A DNA stretch of 33,062 nucleotides from the NCBI RefSeq assembly GCF_007097395.1, contig NZ_VKDC01000051.1, positions 1 through 33,062 on the forward strand, in the 5' to 3' direction. Shown piece by piece: positions 8,884 through 17,700 of this stretch; position 1 is the stretch's first letter, and each line of letters begins with the position of its first letter. The notes under the pieces are model-generated. The model worked only from the letters and a program-made list of their open reading frames with translations, had not been told where the DNA came from and did not search any database. The position numbers and the translations under genes were made by a program. Source of the stretch: Fulvivirga sp. M361. Its GTDB lineage: Bacteria; Bacteroidota; Bacteroidia; Cytophagales; Cyclobacteriaceae.

Positions 8884-9867
8884 ATGATCTTAGTCACCGG
8901 AGCCAATGGACTTTTAGGAAGCTTTATCTGTAAAGAATTATTAAATTCCTCAATAGCATTCAAGGCACTGGTGAGGCATGGAAGTGACCTGACCCTTCTC
9001 AAAAGCGTACCAGAAGAACGGTTCGTATATGCTGACATATTAGATGAAGAGGCCATGGATGAGATAATGAAGCAAGTAGAATATGTCATACATTCTGCAG
9101 CAATCATTTCATTTTATCAAGAGGATAAGGACCTTATGTATCGGGTGAATGTGTTAGGAACGAGAATGCTCATCAATCTTGCACTTAAACATAAGATTAA
9201 ACACTTTGTGCATATTAGTTCTGTGGCTGCATTGGGACGGCCTACGTCCTCAGGTGTCATAGATGAGAAAAGTAAGTGGGTGGATTCCAAGTGGAACAAT
9301 AACTACGGTGAATCAAAATATATGGCTGAAATTGAAGTATGGAGGGGGTTGGAGGAAAATCTCAAAACAGTAATAATCAATCCCTCATTAGTGCTGGGGC
9401 CGGGTGATTGGAATCGAAGTAGTACACGTCTTTTTAAGTATGTTTGGGATGAAAAAAAACACTATTTAAATGGGCGCCTTAACTATGTAGATGCTCGTGA
9501 TGTAGCACGGATAGTGAAGGAAGTGTCAGCAAAAGAACTAACAGGGGAAAGATACATTGTGAGTGCCGGTGATCTAAGCTATTTAAAATTCTTTCAGTTA
9601 GTTGCTAAGAAACTTGGTAGAAAAGCGCCTTACAAGCAAGTGGGTAACTTTGGCATTTTTATGGTATTGGTATTGGGGAAATTATTGTCAGTATTAACCG
9701 GTAAACGGCCGCTGGTAACTAAAGAATCTATTAAATCGGCGAGTACTCAAATTTCTTTTAGTAATGCAAAGATCAAAAATGAATTAAACTTTAACTTTAC
9801 AACTCTTGAAGAAACCATTGAGTGGACGTGCAAAAGTTTTCTAAATAAATACGCACCCTCAAAATAA
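8884..9867 (+). CDS. Extended SDR / NAD-dependent epimerase-dehydratase family protein
   Basis: An NAD(P)-binding extended short-chain dehydrogenase. The Rossmann motif TGANGLLG is at 5-12, the acidic residue region follows, S112/S113 lie in HISSVAALG, and the catalytic pair Y141-x3-K145 is in YGESKYMAE. Its 327-residue length and 3beta-HSD/DFR-like pattern (NPSLVLGPGDW, YVDARDVARIV) do not reveal the substrate: it could be a sugar-nucleotide epimerase, a reductase of a ketone or aldehyde, or a sterol/hopanoid-type enzyme. ATG start 2 nt after the phosphatase stop implies co-transcription with the polysaccharide genes. That favours a role in precursor-sugar conversion but does not prove it. 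Confidence 0.85.
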   Translation: MILVTGANGLLGSFICKELLNSSIAFKALVRHGSDLTLLKSVPEERFVYADILDEEAMDEIMKQVEYVIHSAAIISFYQEDKDLMYRVNVLGTRMLINLALKHKIKHFVHISSVAALGRPTSSGVIDEKSKWVDSKWNNNYGESKYMAEIEVWRGLEENLKTVIINPSLVLGPGDWNRSSTRLFKYVWDEKKHYLNGRLNYVDARDVARIVKEVSAKELTGERYIVSAGDLSYLKFFQLVAKKLGRKAPYKQVGNFGIFMVLVLGKLLSVLTGKRPLVTKESIKSASTQISFSNAKIKNELNFNFTTLEETIEWTCKSFLNKYAPSK

Positions 9868-9929
9868 GCTTAATCTTTTTTGATGAGATTTTTTTTTGAT
9901 TAAATTGATCAAACTTATGTTCTTATTAC

Positions 9930-11336
9930 ATGCCGGAAAATTTTAGAAAGAAAAAAGAAGAAAACGAACTCATAAAGCGTTTTGAAGATCATGTGAAAAA
10001 CAAAGCCTCCTATTTTTTTGAATTGGAGAGTTTTGAAAAAATCATTGATTACTACATTGAATATGGTAAAAATAATCAGGCTCTGATTGCTGTAAATCTT
10101 GCTTCTGAACAGTATCCTTTTTCTACCGAACTTCTGATCAGCAAATCACAAATACTTTCTAACCTGGAAAAGTATTCAGAAGCGTTAGAGTTATTAGACA
10201 GGGCAGAATCCATTCAGCCCAATGACGCCGAGGTATATTTTATGAAGGGTTCCATTTTTTCATTGTTGGGTCAGTATCACGATGCTATTGAGACTTATAA
10301 ACATGCCTTAGTATTTGCTGAAGATAAGGATGAAGCTCATTATAGCATAGGGCTGGCTTATCAAAGTCTTGGAGAATATGATCAGGCCATAGAAGCCTAC
10401 AAAAAATCGGTCGAAGAGAACATACATCATGATGGCGCGCTTTACGAATTAGCTTACTGCCTGGATGTAAATGGTGAACTTGAAAGTAGTGTAGATTACT
10501 ATTTGAAATTTATTGACGCTGATCCTTATTCGCAGGCGGCATGGTATAACCTGGGCATAGTATTTAACAAACTCGAAAAATATGAGGATGCACTCAAAGC
10601 CTATGAGTATGCTGTCATAATAGAAGAAAATTTTTCTTCAGCATATTTTAACATCGGCAATACCCACATGAAGCTTGGCAATTATTCCAAGGCCATTGAA
10701 GCATATATAAAAACGCTTGATATAGAAGGAGCCAGCCCTGAAACGTACTGCCATCTTGGAGCTGCCTATGAGCAGATCGGACAATATGAGTTGGGGTTAA
10801 AATATTTTAGAAGGGCGACTAAACTTGACAGCATGTATGATGAGGCCTGGTTTGGTGCCGGTCAATGTTTGGATAAACAGGAAAAGTGGTATCAGTCACT
10901 TCATTTTTACAATAAGGCGCTAAAGCTGGATCACGAAAATGCTTTATACTGGAAAGCAGTAGCCAAAGCAGAATATAATGTGGGAAATATCGTTTCTAGT
11001 ATTGATGCCTATGAAGAAGCTTCCATGCTTAACCCGGAGGATAAAGAAATATGGCTTGATTGGTCATTTATATATTATGAACAGGGCGAATATAATAAAT
11101 GTATAGATTTGATTATCAATGGATTAGAGGAGCTTCCGGACGAATCGGATTATTTTTATCGCCTAACAGCGTACCTTATTACTGCAGGCAAATACAAGGA
11201 AGCCTTTAATTATTTAGAAAATGCGTTAATTTTGGATTTTGATAATCATATCGTGCTTTTCGAATTCTTCCCCAAACTGGAAACTCAAAAAGCCCTGTAC
11301 AAAATCATAGATCAATTTAGACAAGAGAATTCATAA
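9930..11336 (+). CDS. Tetratricopeptide-repeat protein
   Basis: A 468-residue protein made almost entirely of about eleven 34-residue TPR units (recurring pattern W/Y-x2-G-x-Y...A-x4-A...P). Clear units include GQYHDAIETYKHAL, GEYDQAIEAYKKS, EKYEDALKAYEYA and GNYSKAIEAYIKTL. There is no signal peptide or membrane segment, so it is probably a cytoplasmic protein-protein interaction scaffold. Its stop TAA shares its last A with the ATG of the ComA homologue (TAATG), which implies translational coupling. The precise partner is unknown. The 62-nt gap before it is T-rich (around 9871-9900) and may carry a promoter. Confidence 0.88.
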   Translation: MPENFRKKKEENELIKRFEDHVKNKASYFFELESFEKIIDYYIEYGKNNQALIAVNLASEQYPFSTELLISKSQILSNLEKYSEALELLDRAESIQPNDAEVYFMKGSIFSLLGQYHDAIETYKHALVFAEDKDEAHYSIGLAYQSLGEYDQAIEAYKKSVEENIHHDGALYELAYCLDVNGELESSVDYYLKFIDADPYSQAAWYNLGIVFNKLEKYEDALKAYEYAVIIEENFSSAYFNIGNTHMKLGNYSKAIEAYIKTLDIEGASPETYCHLGAAYEQIGQYELGLKYFRRATKLDSMYDEAWFGAGQCLDKQEKWYQSLHFYNKALKLDHENALYWKAVAKAEYNVGNIVSSIDAYEEASMLNPEDKEIWLDWSFIYYEQGEYNKCIDLIINGLEELPDESDYFYRLTAYLITAGKYKEAFNYLENALILDFDNHIVLFEFFPKLETQKALYKIIDQFRQENS

Positions 11337-12109
11337 TGAATTATACTTTGAATAATATTCCTGAGCGCACAAAAAAGCCCAGGCAATACGGCTATACTAT
11401 GGCTATGGATAAAGGCCTAAGTATTCGTGAAGTAGAAGACTTTTTAAGTGTATGCCAGGAACACGTTGATATCGTGAAGCTGGGTTGGGCCACTTCCTAT
11501 GTAACGCCTAATCTGAAAGACAAAATCAAAATATATCAAGACGCCGGCATACCTGTATACTTCGGTGGCACGCTGTTTGAATCTTTTATTATTCGTGACC
11601 AATTTGACGATTACCGAAGGGTATTAGATAAATATGGCTTGGGTTTTGCCGAAGTATCGGACGGTTCCATAGAATTAGACCATGGTAAAAAATGTGACTA
11701 TATCACCAAATTGGCTGAACAAGTGACTGTTCTTTCTGAAGTAGGTTCTAAAGATGAAGAAAAGATAATACCTCCATATCAATGGATCAAGCTGATGCAG
11801 GATGAATTGGACGCTGGTGCATGGAAAGTAATAGGAGAAGCTCGTGAAGGCGGTAACGTAGGCCTTTTTCGTTCTACAGGAGAAGTCAGGTCCGGATTGG
11901 TCCAGGAGATCCTGACCAAGATACCGTTTGAAAAAATAATTTGGGAAGCTCCACAAAAAGCCCAGCAAGTCTGGTTTATAAAGTTACTTGGGTCTAATGT
12001 AAACCTGGGAAACATAGCTCCCAACGAAATAATCCCATTAGAAACCATCCGCCTGGGATTACGCGGTGATACCTTTAATCATTTCTTAGATTTTAACGCG
12101 CAAGCATAA
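11336..12109 (+). CDS. comA: Phosphosulfolactate synthase (ComA) homologue
   Basis: A TIM-barrel enzyme of the ComA family, which in methanogens adds sulfite to phosphoenolpyruvate to make (R)-phosphosulfolactate, the first step to coenzyme M. Family-conserved blocks are all present: VKLGWATS around 47-54, YFGGTLFE at 75-82, EVSDGSIEL, LSEVGSKD, EAREGGNVGLF, IWEAPQKAQQ and LGLRGDTF near the C-terminus. The 257-residue length is standard. The start overlaps the TPR stop by one base. A bacterium of this type does not make coenzyme M; known or proposed bacterial uses of sulfolactate are spore sulfolactate in Bacillus and, by inference, precursors of sulfonolipids in gliding Bacteroidota. The family call is firm, the pathway is inference. 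Confidence 0.9.
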   Translation: MNYTLNNIPERTKKPRQYGYTMAMDKGLSIREVEDFLSVCQEHVDIVKLGWATSYVTPNLKDKIKIYQDAGIPVYFGGTLFESFIIRDQFDDYRRVLDKYGLGFAEVSDGSIELDHGKKCDYITKLAEQVTVLSEVGSKDEEKIIPPYQWIKLMQDELDAGAWKVIGEAREGGNVGLFRSTGEVRSGLVQEILTKIPFEKIIWEAPQKAQQVWFIKLLGSNVNLGNIAPNEIIPLETIRLGLRGDTFNHFLDFNAQA

Positions 12110-12127
12110 GCATAATCTTACCGATCA

Positions 12128-13060
12128 ATGGGTAAAGTGAGAGAAACGATAGTACTATTCCTGAAAGGTGTTGGAATGGGTAGTGCTGATGTCGTACCAG
12201 GAGTATCCGGAGGAACAATAGCCTTGATAACCGGTATTTATGAACGTTTACTAGAATCCATACGCTCCGTAGACCTGGATGCACTAAAACTGTTATTCCA
12301 ACTTGACCTTAAAGGATTCTGGGAAAAGATCAATGGCACCTTCCTGATCACATTACTCCTGGGCATTGCTACAAGTATTCTATCATTTGCAAAATTAATT
12401 ACCTATTTATTAAAAACACACCCTATACCTGTTTGGTCATTCTTCTTCGGACTTATAATAGTTTCTGCTATTCTTATTGTCAGAAACATAGGAAAATGGA
12501 AAGCAACAACCGGCGTAGCTTTAATCATTGGTGTGGCTATTGCCTATTTGATCACAGAAGCCACTCCTGCCAGCACACCGGAAAGCCTTTGGTTTATTTT
12601 CCTGTCTGGCGCTATTGCCATATGTGCAATGATATTACCCGGTATTTCAGGTAGTTTTATTTTGTTGATCATGGGTAAATATCAGTATATATTCAATGCC
12701 TTGAGCGAAAAAAATATAGTGGTCATTGCTGTTTTTATGGCAGGGTGTATCACTGGGTTATTATCCTTCGCCCGGGTTATCTCATGGCTTTTTAAAAAAT
12801 ACCATGACCTCACACTGGCACTCCTTTCTGGCTTTATGATAGGTTCACTCAACAAGGTGTGGCCATGGAAAATCCCGTTAGAATTTCGAATGAATTCACA
12901 TGGTGAACAAGTGGCCTATATTACAGACAACGTATTGCCAGGAGAATATTATAGACAATTATCAGAAAACCCATTAGTATTCCAGGCTATATTGTTCATA
13001 GCATTAGGGATTTTCCTGGTAGTAGCAATTGAAAAAATTGCAAAATATAAAAACCCATAA
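12128..13060 (+). CDS. DUF368 membrane protein, PopT-type undecaprenyl-phosphate translocase
   Basis: A polytopic inner-membrane protein of the DUF368 family; members were shown to recycle undecaprenyl phosphate across the membrane for cell-envelope synthesis. The signature repeats are visible: GMGSADVVPGVSGGTIAL near the N-terminus and the related ICAMILPGISGSFILLIMGK in the middle, an internal duplication characteristic of the fold. About eight hydrophobic segments span 310 residues. ATG start 18 nt after comA and the aroE ATG 5 nt after its stop place it in the same transcription unit. Undecaprenyl phosphate is also the carrier used by the polysaccharide genes upstream, so the neighbourhood is functionally plausible. 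Confidence 0.87.
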   Translation: MGKVRETIVLFLKGVGMGSADVVPGVSGGTIALITGIYERLLESIRSVDLDALKLLFQLDLKGFWEKINGTFLITLLLGIATSILSFAKLITYLLKTHPIPVWSFFFGLIIVSAILIVRNIGKWKATTGVALIIGVAIAYLITEATPASTPESLWFIFLSGAIAICAMILPGISGSFILLIMGKYQYIFNALSEKNIVVIAVFMAGCITGLLSFARVISWLFKKYHDLTLALLSGFMIGSLNKVWPWKIPLEFRMNSHGEQVAYITDNVLPGEYYRQLSENPLVFQAILFIALGIFLVVAIEKIAKYKNP

Positions 13061-13065
13061 GTAAT

Positions 13066-13806
13066 ATGCCTATCTATGGCTTAATAGGTAAAAAATTATC
13101 TCATTCATTCTCGAAAAAATTTTTTACTGAAAAATTTCAAAAAGAAGGTTTGCAGGACTATAGATATGAATTATTTGAGCTCTCAGAAATTGGTGAAGTC
13201 GATGAGCTTTTAAAAAAAGGTCAACTGAAAGGCTTTAATATCACAATTCCATACAAAAAGGAAATCATTCCTTATCTGTCACACCTTGACTCAAGTGCTA
13301 AAAAAGTGGGGGCTGTGAATGTTGTAAAAATTGTGGAAGGACAAATGCATGGCTACAATTCTGATTACTATGGGTTTAAAACCTCATTGGAAAATTGGTT
13401 GCCTGCCGGGCAATCATTTAAGGCACTGGTACTTGGCACAGGAGGAGCTTCTAAAGCTGTTATTGCAACACTGAATGACATGAATATATGCCATACTATG
13501 GTATCACGGAAAAAACAAGCGCATACCGTGACTTACGATGAACTAACGGAAGACCTCATAAAAAATCATCGCCTGATCATTAATACCACACCTCTAGGTA
13601 TGTCTCCGGATGTAGAGAGTTGCCCTGCGATAAAATATGCTGCTCTTGATACGAATCATTTCCTTTATGACCTGGTCTATAACCCAACGACCACCACGTT
13701 CCTTGACAAGGGAAAAAAGAAAGGTGCGTTCGTAAAAAATGGTTTAGAAATGCTTCATCTGCAAGCTGATAAGTCTTGGGAGATTTGGAACAAACGTATT
13801 GCATAG
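13066..13806 (+). CDS. aroE: Shikimate dehydrogenase (NADP+)
   Basis: Reduces 3-dehydroshikimate to shikimate in aromatic amino acid synthesis. The shikimate-binding motif SHSFS is at 12-16, the catalytic lysine K64 is in FNITIPYKK, GAVNVV is at 82-87, the second catalytic residue D100 lies in GYNSDYYGF, and the Rossmann motif GTGGASKA begins at 124. The closing pattern NGLEMLHLQA is typical. At 246 residues it is slightly shorter than the enterobacterial enzyme, as usual for Bacteroidota AroE. ATG start 5 nt after the DUF368 stop. It is the last gene of the unit before a 910-bp gap. Confidence 0.94.
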   Translation: MPIYGLIGKKLSHSFSKKFFTEKFQKEGLQDYRYELFELSEIGEVDELLKKGQLKGFNITIPYKKEIIPYLSHLDSSAKKVGAVNVVKIVEGQMHGYNSDYYGFKTSLENWLPAGQSFKALVLGTGGASKAVIATLNDMNICHTMVSRKKQAHTVTYDELTEDLIKNHRLIINTTPLGMSPDVESCPAIKYAALDTNHFLYDLVYNPTTTTFLDKGKKKGAFVKNGLEMLHLQADKSWEIWNKRIA

Positions 13807-14716
13807 TGAAGCACTTATTGATCTTGAAATGTTAAAAAGCCGAAGTACCGTCTCCACCTCCTACTTATGGTACGCCACTCATGGTAATTCACATAAAATT
13901 GTGCGGCTGGTACGGTCCGTTTGAGGTTGGTTTGAAGGCAGATCTAAGGAGTTGGTTTTGTGCTTTTTGTGAGGAAAACGAACTTTAACTGTGGTGCCCT
14001 TTCCTTTTGTTTCATTTTCTTTTGGGCGAGTAAAATGAAAATCAAAGTTAATACCTCAAAAAGTGTCTAAAACACCAGATTCTGAGGTTGAACACCACAT
14101 CCGATTTGCAAAAACCTTGCGTTAAAACGTATAAAGGTCAGTTTTTACTTTTATTGAGAACTGCGCTACTTACCAGAACACCTGGCTTTCTCCTAAAACC
14201 TTCAACGCCAACTGATCCAGATCATAAATCCTTGATTTTAAAAGTAGCTATTGAAGAAATGATATGAGCTTAGAGTGCAAGTAATTTTTATCATACTTAA
14301 GTATTTTGATGCGATCGATTTCCAGCAAAAAACACAAAATTATCTAGCAAGAGTATTACTTAGCTCATCATTTTATGAGTATTAAAAAGTATTGGTGATG
14401 TGACAAAATATTGTAGTTAAACAAAATCTTCTACAAGCCAACGTTTGCATTCATTAAAGCTTACATCACCACCAGATAGGGTCTAGTGCGCAAAAACTAA
14501 GAAAAGTGAGCACACCAAATCTAATTACTATTTGAGTATCAGTCAGTTAATATAGCTAGGTATAATAAAAAAATCAATAGCCATTAACAATAAAGTAAAA
14601 ACAAAACTTACATAAGTTCTATTATTTAATTTTAAATGAAATAAAAAAAATCTTATTGATGTTATTGTTGTATTGTCATATAAGACAGTTACATCCAACA
14701 ATAAAATATATCTAGC
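13807..14716. other. 910-bp non-coding gap with repeat-like segment
   Basis: No credible coding region was found here. Positions about 13840-14230 are less AT-rich than the rest. The strongest structure is a perfect 9-bp hairpin at 14010-14018/14032-14040. The part from about 14230 to 14716 is very AT-rich and must carry the promoter of the polyketide synthase gene, but no convincing TTG/TAnnTTTG pair could be singled out. Confidence 0.6.
14010..14040. repeat. Hairpin in a probable dispersed intergenic repeat
   Basis: Arms TTTCATTTT and AAAATGAAA form a 9-bp perfect stem around a 13-nt loop (14019-14031). The surrounding stretch resembles palindromic intergenic elements seen in many bacterial genomes, in which a T-rich arm is followed by its complement. 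This is a recollection of pattern, not a match that could be tested here. There is only one copy in this window. Confidence 0.4.
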
Positions 14717-17700
14717 GTGAAGAAATACAACCCTATTGCAGTAGTCGGAATGTCAGGACGGTTTCCTGGCGCTGACAATTTGAGTAATTTTTGGGATTTG
14801 TTATCGGGTGGCAAAGAAAGTCTGTCCGAAATTGATTCTTCCCGATGGAAACATGATAAATATTATCACCCGGATAGATCGGTTCCTGGCAAAACCAATC
14901 AGAAGCACGCTGCTTTTCTAAAGGATATCAACAAGTTTGATCCACTATTCTTTAATATCTCTCCTGCTGAAGCCATTGAAATGAATCCTTCACAAAAGTT
15001 GATGATGGAATTGACGTGGTCTGCCATAGAAAATGCAAAGATGGCAACAAGCAACATCAATGGTGCATTGGCCGGAGTGTATGTTGGCAATATATGGAGT
15101 GATTTTGAACATCAACGAAAACATAATAACGCCGCTATTACCTCACATTCTGCCATAGGGCAGTCATCCAATGCAATTGCCAATCGTATATCCTATTATT
15201 TTGGTTTTCGTGGCCCAAGTTTGGTACTTGATACAGGATGCTCCTCCTCATTAGTAGCGCTCCATATGGCTTGTCAGGGGCTCCAGGATGGCACAATTGA
15301 TATTGGGCTTGCCGGTGCTGTCAATCACTTACTTGACCCCGACCAATACGTTCTGCTCTCAAAATTTGGAGGACTTTCCTCCAAAGGCAAGTGTAGCACT
15401 TTTGATGCAGAAGCTGATGGATTTGTAAGAGGAGAAGGTGGCGCCATGTTCTTGCTGAAAAGACTTCAGGAGGCAGAAAAAGATGGAGATCATATCTACG
15501 CGGTTATTAAGGGAAGTGCTGTTAATAACAACGGCTTTAACATTAACCTACCAGCCACCAGTGTCTCCGGACAGAAAGAAGTACTGACACAGGCTTATGA
15601 ATGCTCAGGCATTCAACCACATGAAGTACATTACGTCGAGGCCCATGGTACCGGCACCAAGTTAGGGGACCCCACTGAATGCCTTGCATTAGGCGAATTC
15701 TTCGGTGATAAAAGAGATAACAAACAAAAACTACGGATAGGATCGGTAAAGACCAACATTGGCCACTTAGAAGGAGCGGCAGGTATGGCCGGACTGGCAA
15801 AAGTGATACTTTCCATGAACAATAAGGCATTGCCTAAAAACCTGAATTTCAAAACCCCTAATCCCTCCATCGACTTTGAAGGTCTAAAACTGGAAGTCCA
15901 AACTGAACATACGCTCTGGCCTGTCAGTAATGGAGAAACCTTCAAAGCAGGAATAAACTCCTTTGGATGGGGAGGCACTAATGCACATGTGGTTATAGAA
16001 GAGTATCAGAAAAAAGAGAGTGAAATACACCAGGGAGACAAAAAACATCAACCGGTACAATATTTCTTACCCTTATCCGCTCGTTCAGAATCAGCATTGA
16101 AAGAGTATGTAAAAAACTATATCCATTATCTGACAGAACAACATGAAAGCAATAGTTTAACTCTTGAAGAGACATGCGTAGCCACTTCTATCATCAAACC
16201 GGCGTTTGAGTACAAAAAATTATTCCAGGCTACGAGTAAAGATGAATTGATCTCCGGTATGGAAGAATTCTTGTCTTCAAACGAAAGCGTAGCTCCGGCT
16301 GATGCGATCAAGACGGGTAAAATTGTTTTCATCTTTCCAGGTCAAGGATCACAATGGACTGCAATGGGGAAAGCCCTGTATGAAAAAGAGGAAACATTCC
16401 GACGTACACTGGATCTATGTGATAAAGTATTCTCCCAATACACTTCCTGGTCGTTAATAGATAAACTATACGGCAACAGGGACGAATTACGTGAAATAGA
16501 TATTGTTCAGCCTATTCTCTGTGCAGTACAAATTGCTTTGGCAGAAGTATGGAAATCATGGGGTATAACTCCGGATACTGTGGTAGGCCATAGTATGGGT
16601 GAAATTGCCGCGGCCTATATATCCGGAAGTCTCTCCTTACATGACGCAGCCAATGTGATCTGCACACGTAGCAAACTCATGAAGACTGTAAGCGGTAATG
16701 GCGCAATGGCCGTTACCGAATTAACCGTGGAAGAAGCCCAAAAAGTTGTAGAACGTTATCCAACTCTTTCTGTTGCAGTCAATAATAGTCCAAAATCTAC
16801 TGTATTGGCCGGAGATGAGCCTTCCATAAAGAAAATGCTTGCTGAGATGGAAGAGAAAGATGTTTTTGCCAGACAGGTCAAAGTAAATGTAGCCTCTCAT
16901 AGCAGTCACATGGATCCATTGAAAGGCGACTTACATCAGGCACTCAATAGCTTATGGCCACTGGACAGTCACACAGATATTTATTCCACCGTTTTATCTC
17001 AAAAGGTAAATGGCAAATTACTTAATGCGGATTATTGGGTCAGTAATCTCAGAAATGGTGTACGATTTGCTTCTGTTATGGAGCAATTGGTTAAGGAGGA
17101 TCATAAAGTGTTCATTGAAGTAAGTCCACATCCGGTGCTTACCACTTCCATTAATGAATGTCTTGACGCAAGTAAAGCAAAAAGTGCAGTAGTCTGTCAC
17201 TCTTTGCATAAGGAAAGGTCTGAGTTAACTGAAATTCTCAGCAACTTCAATTTACTCTTCGATCAAGGGGTCAATATAGATTGGAGCCGCTATTACAGAA
17301 CGAAAAAAGCGCCAGATCTCGAGTTACCAGGCTATCCTTTTCAGAAAGAAAGTTACGAGATAAAACCAGGTCCTGCCGGAGAGAGCTCAAACCTGGCCAC
17401 ACACAATCACCCCTGGCTAGGAGAAAAGATGGTACTGGGAGGAATGCGCCAAACCCATTATTGGGAAAAACAAATAAATTTAGAACAGTTTACCATTCTC
17501 ATGGAGAAAAATGTAGGAGGCAGAACAGTCATGCCCCCGTCGTTCTACATAGAGGTCATGTTAGCAGCGCTGAACGATCTGCAACCTGATAAAAACCATG
17601 CGCTTCGCAAGTTAAGTTTCAAGCGAATGGTCCTGATCAATGAGGTGAAAAATGTCAGGTTCCAGGTAAAAATTGTAGAAGACGGCCCGAAAAAAGGGAA

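Noticed and set aside
15543-15978. Two overlapping minus-strand frames of 95 and 115 codons inside the PKS
   Set aside because: They lie antisense to the highly conserved KS core, whose own frame explains the sequence fully.
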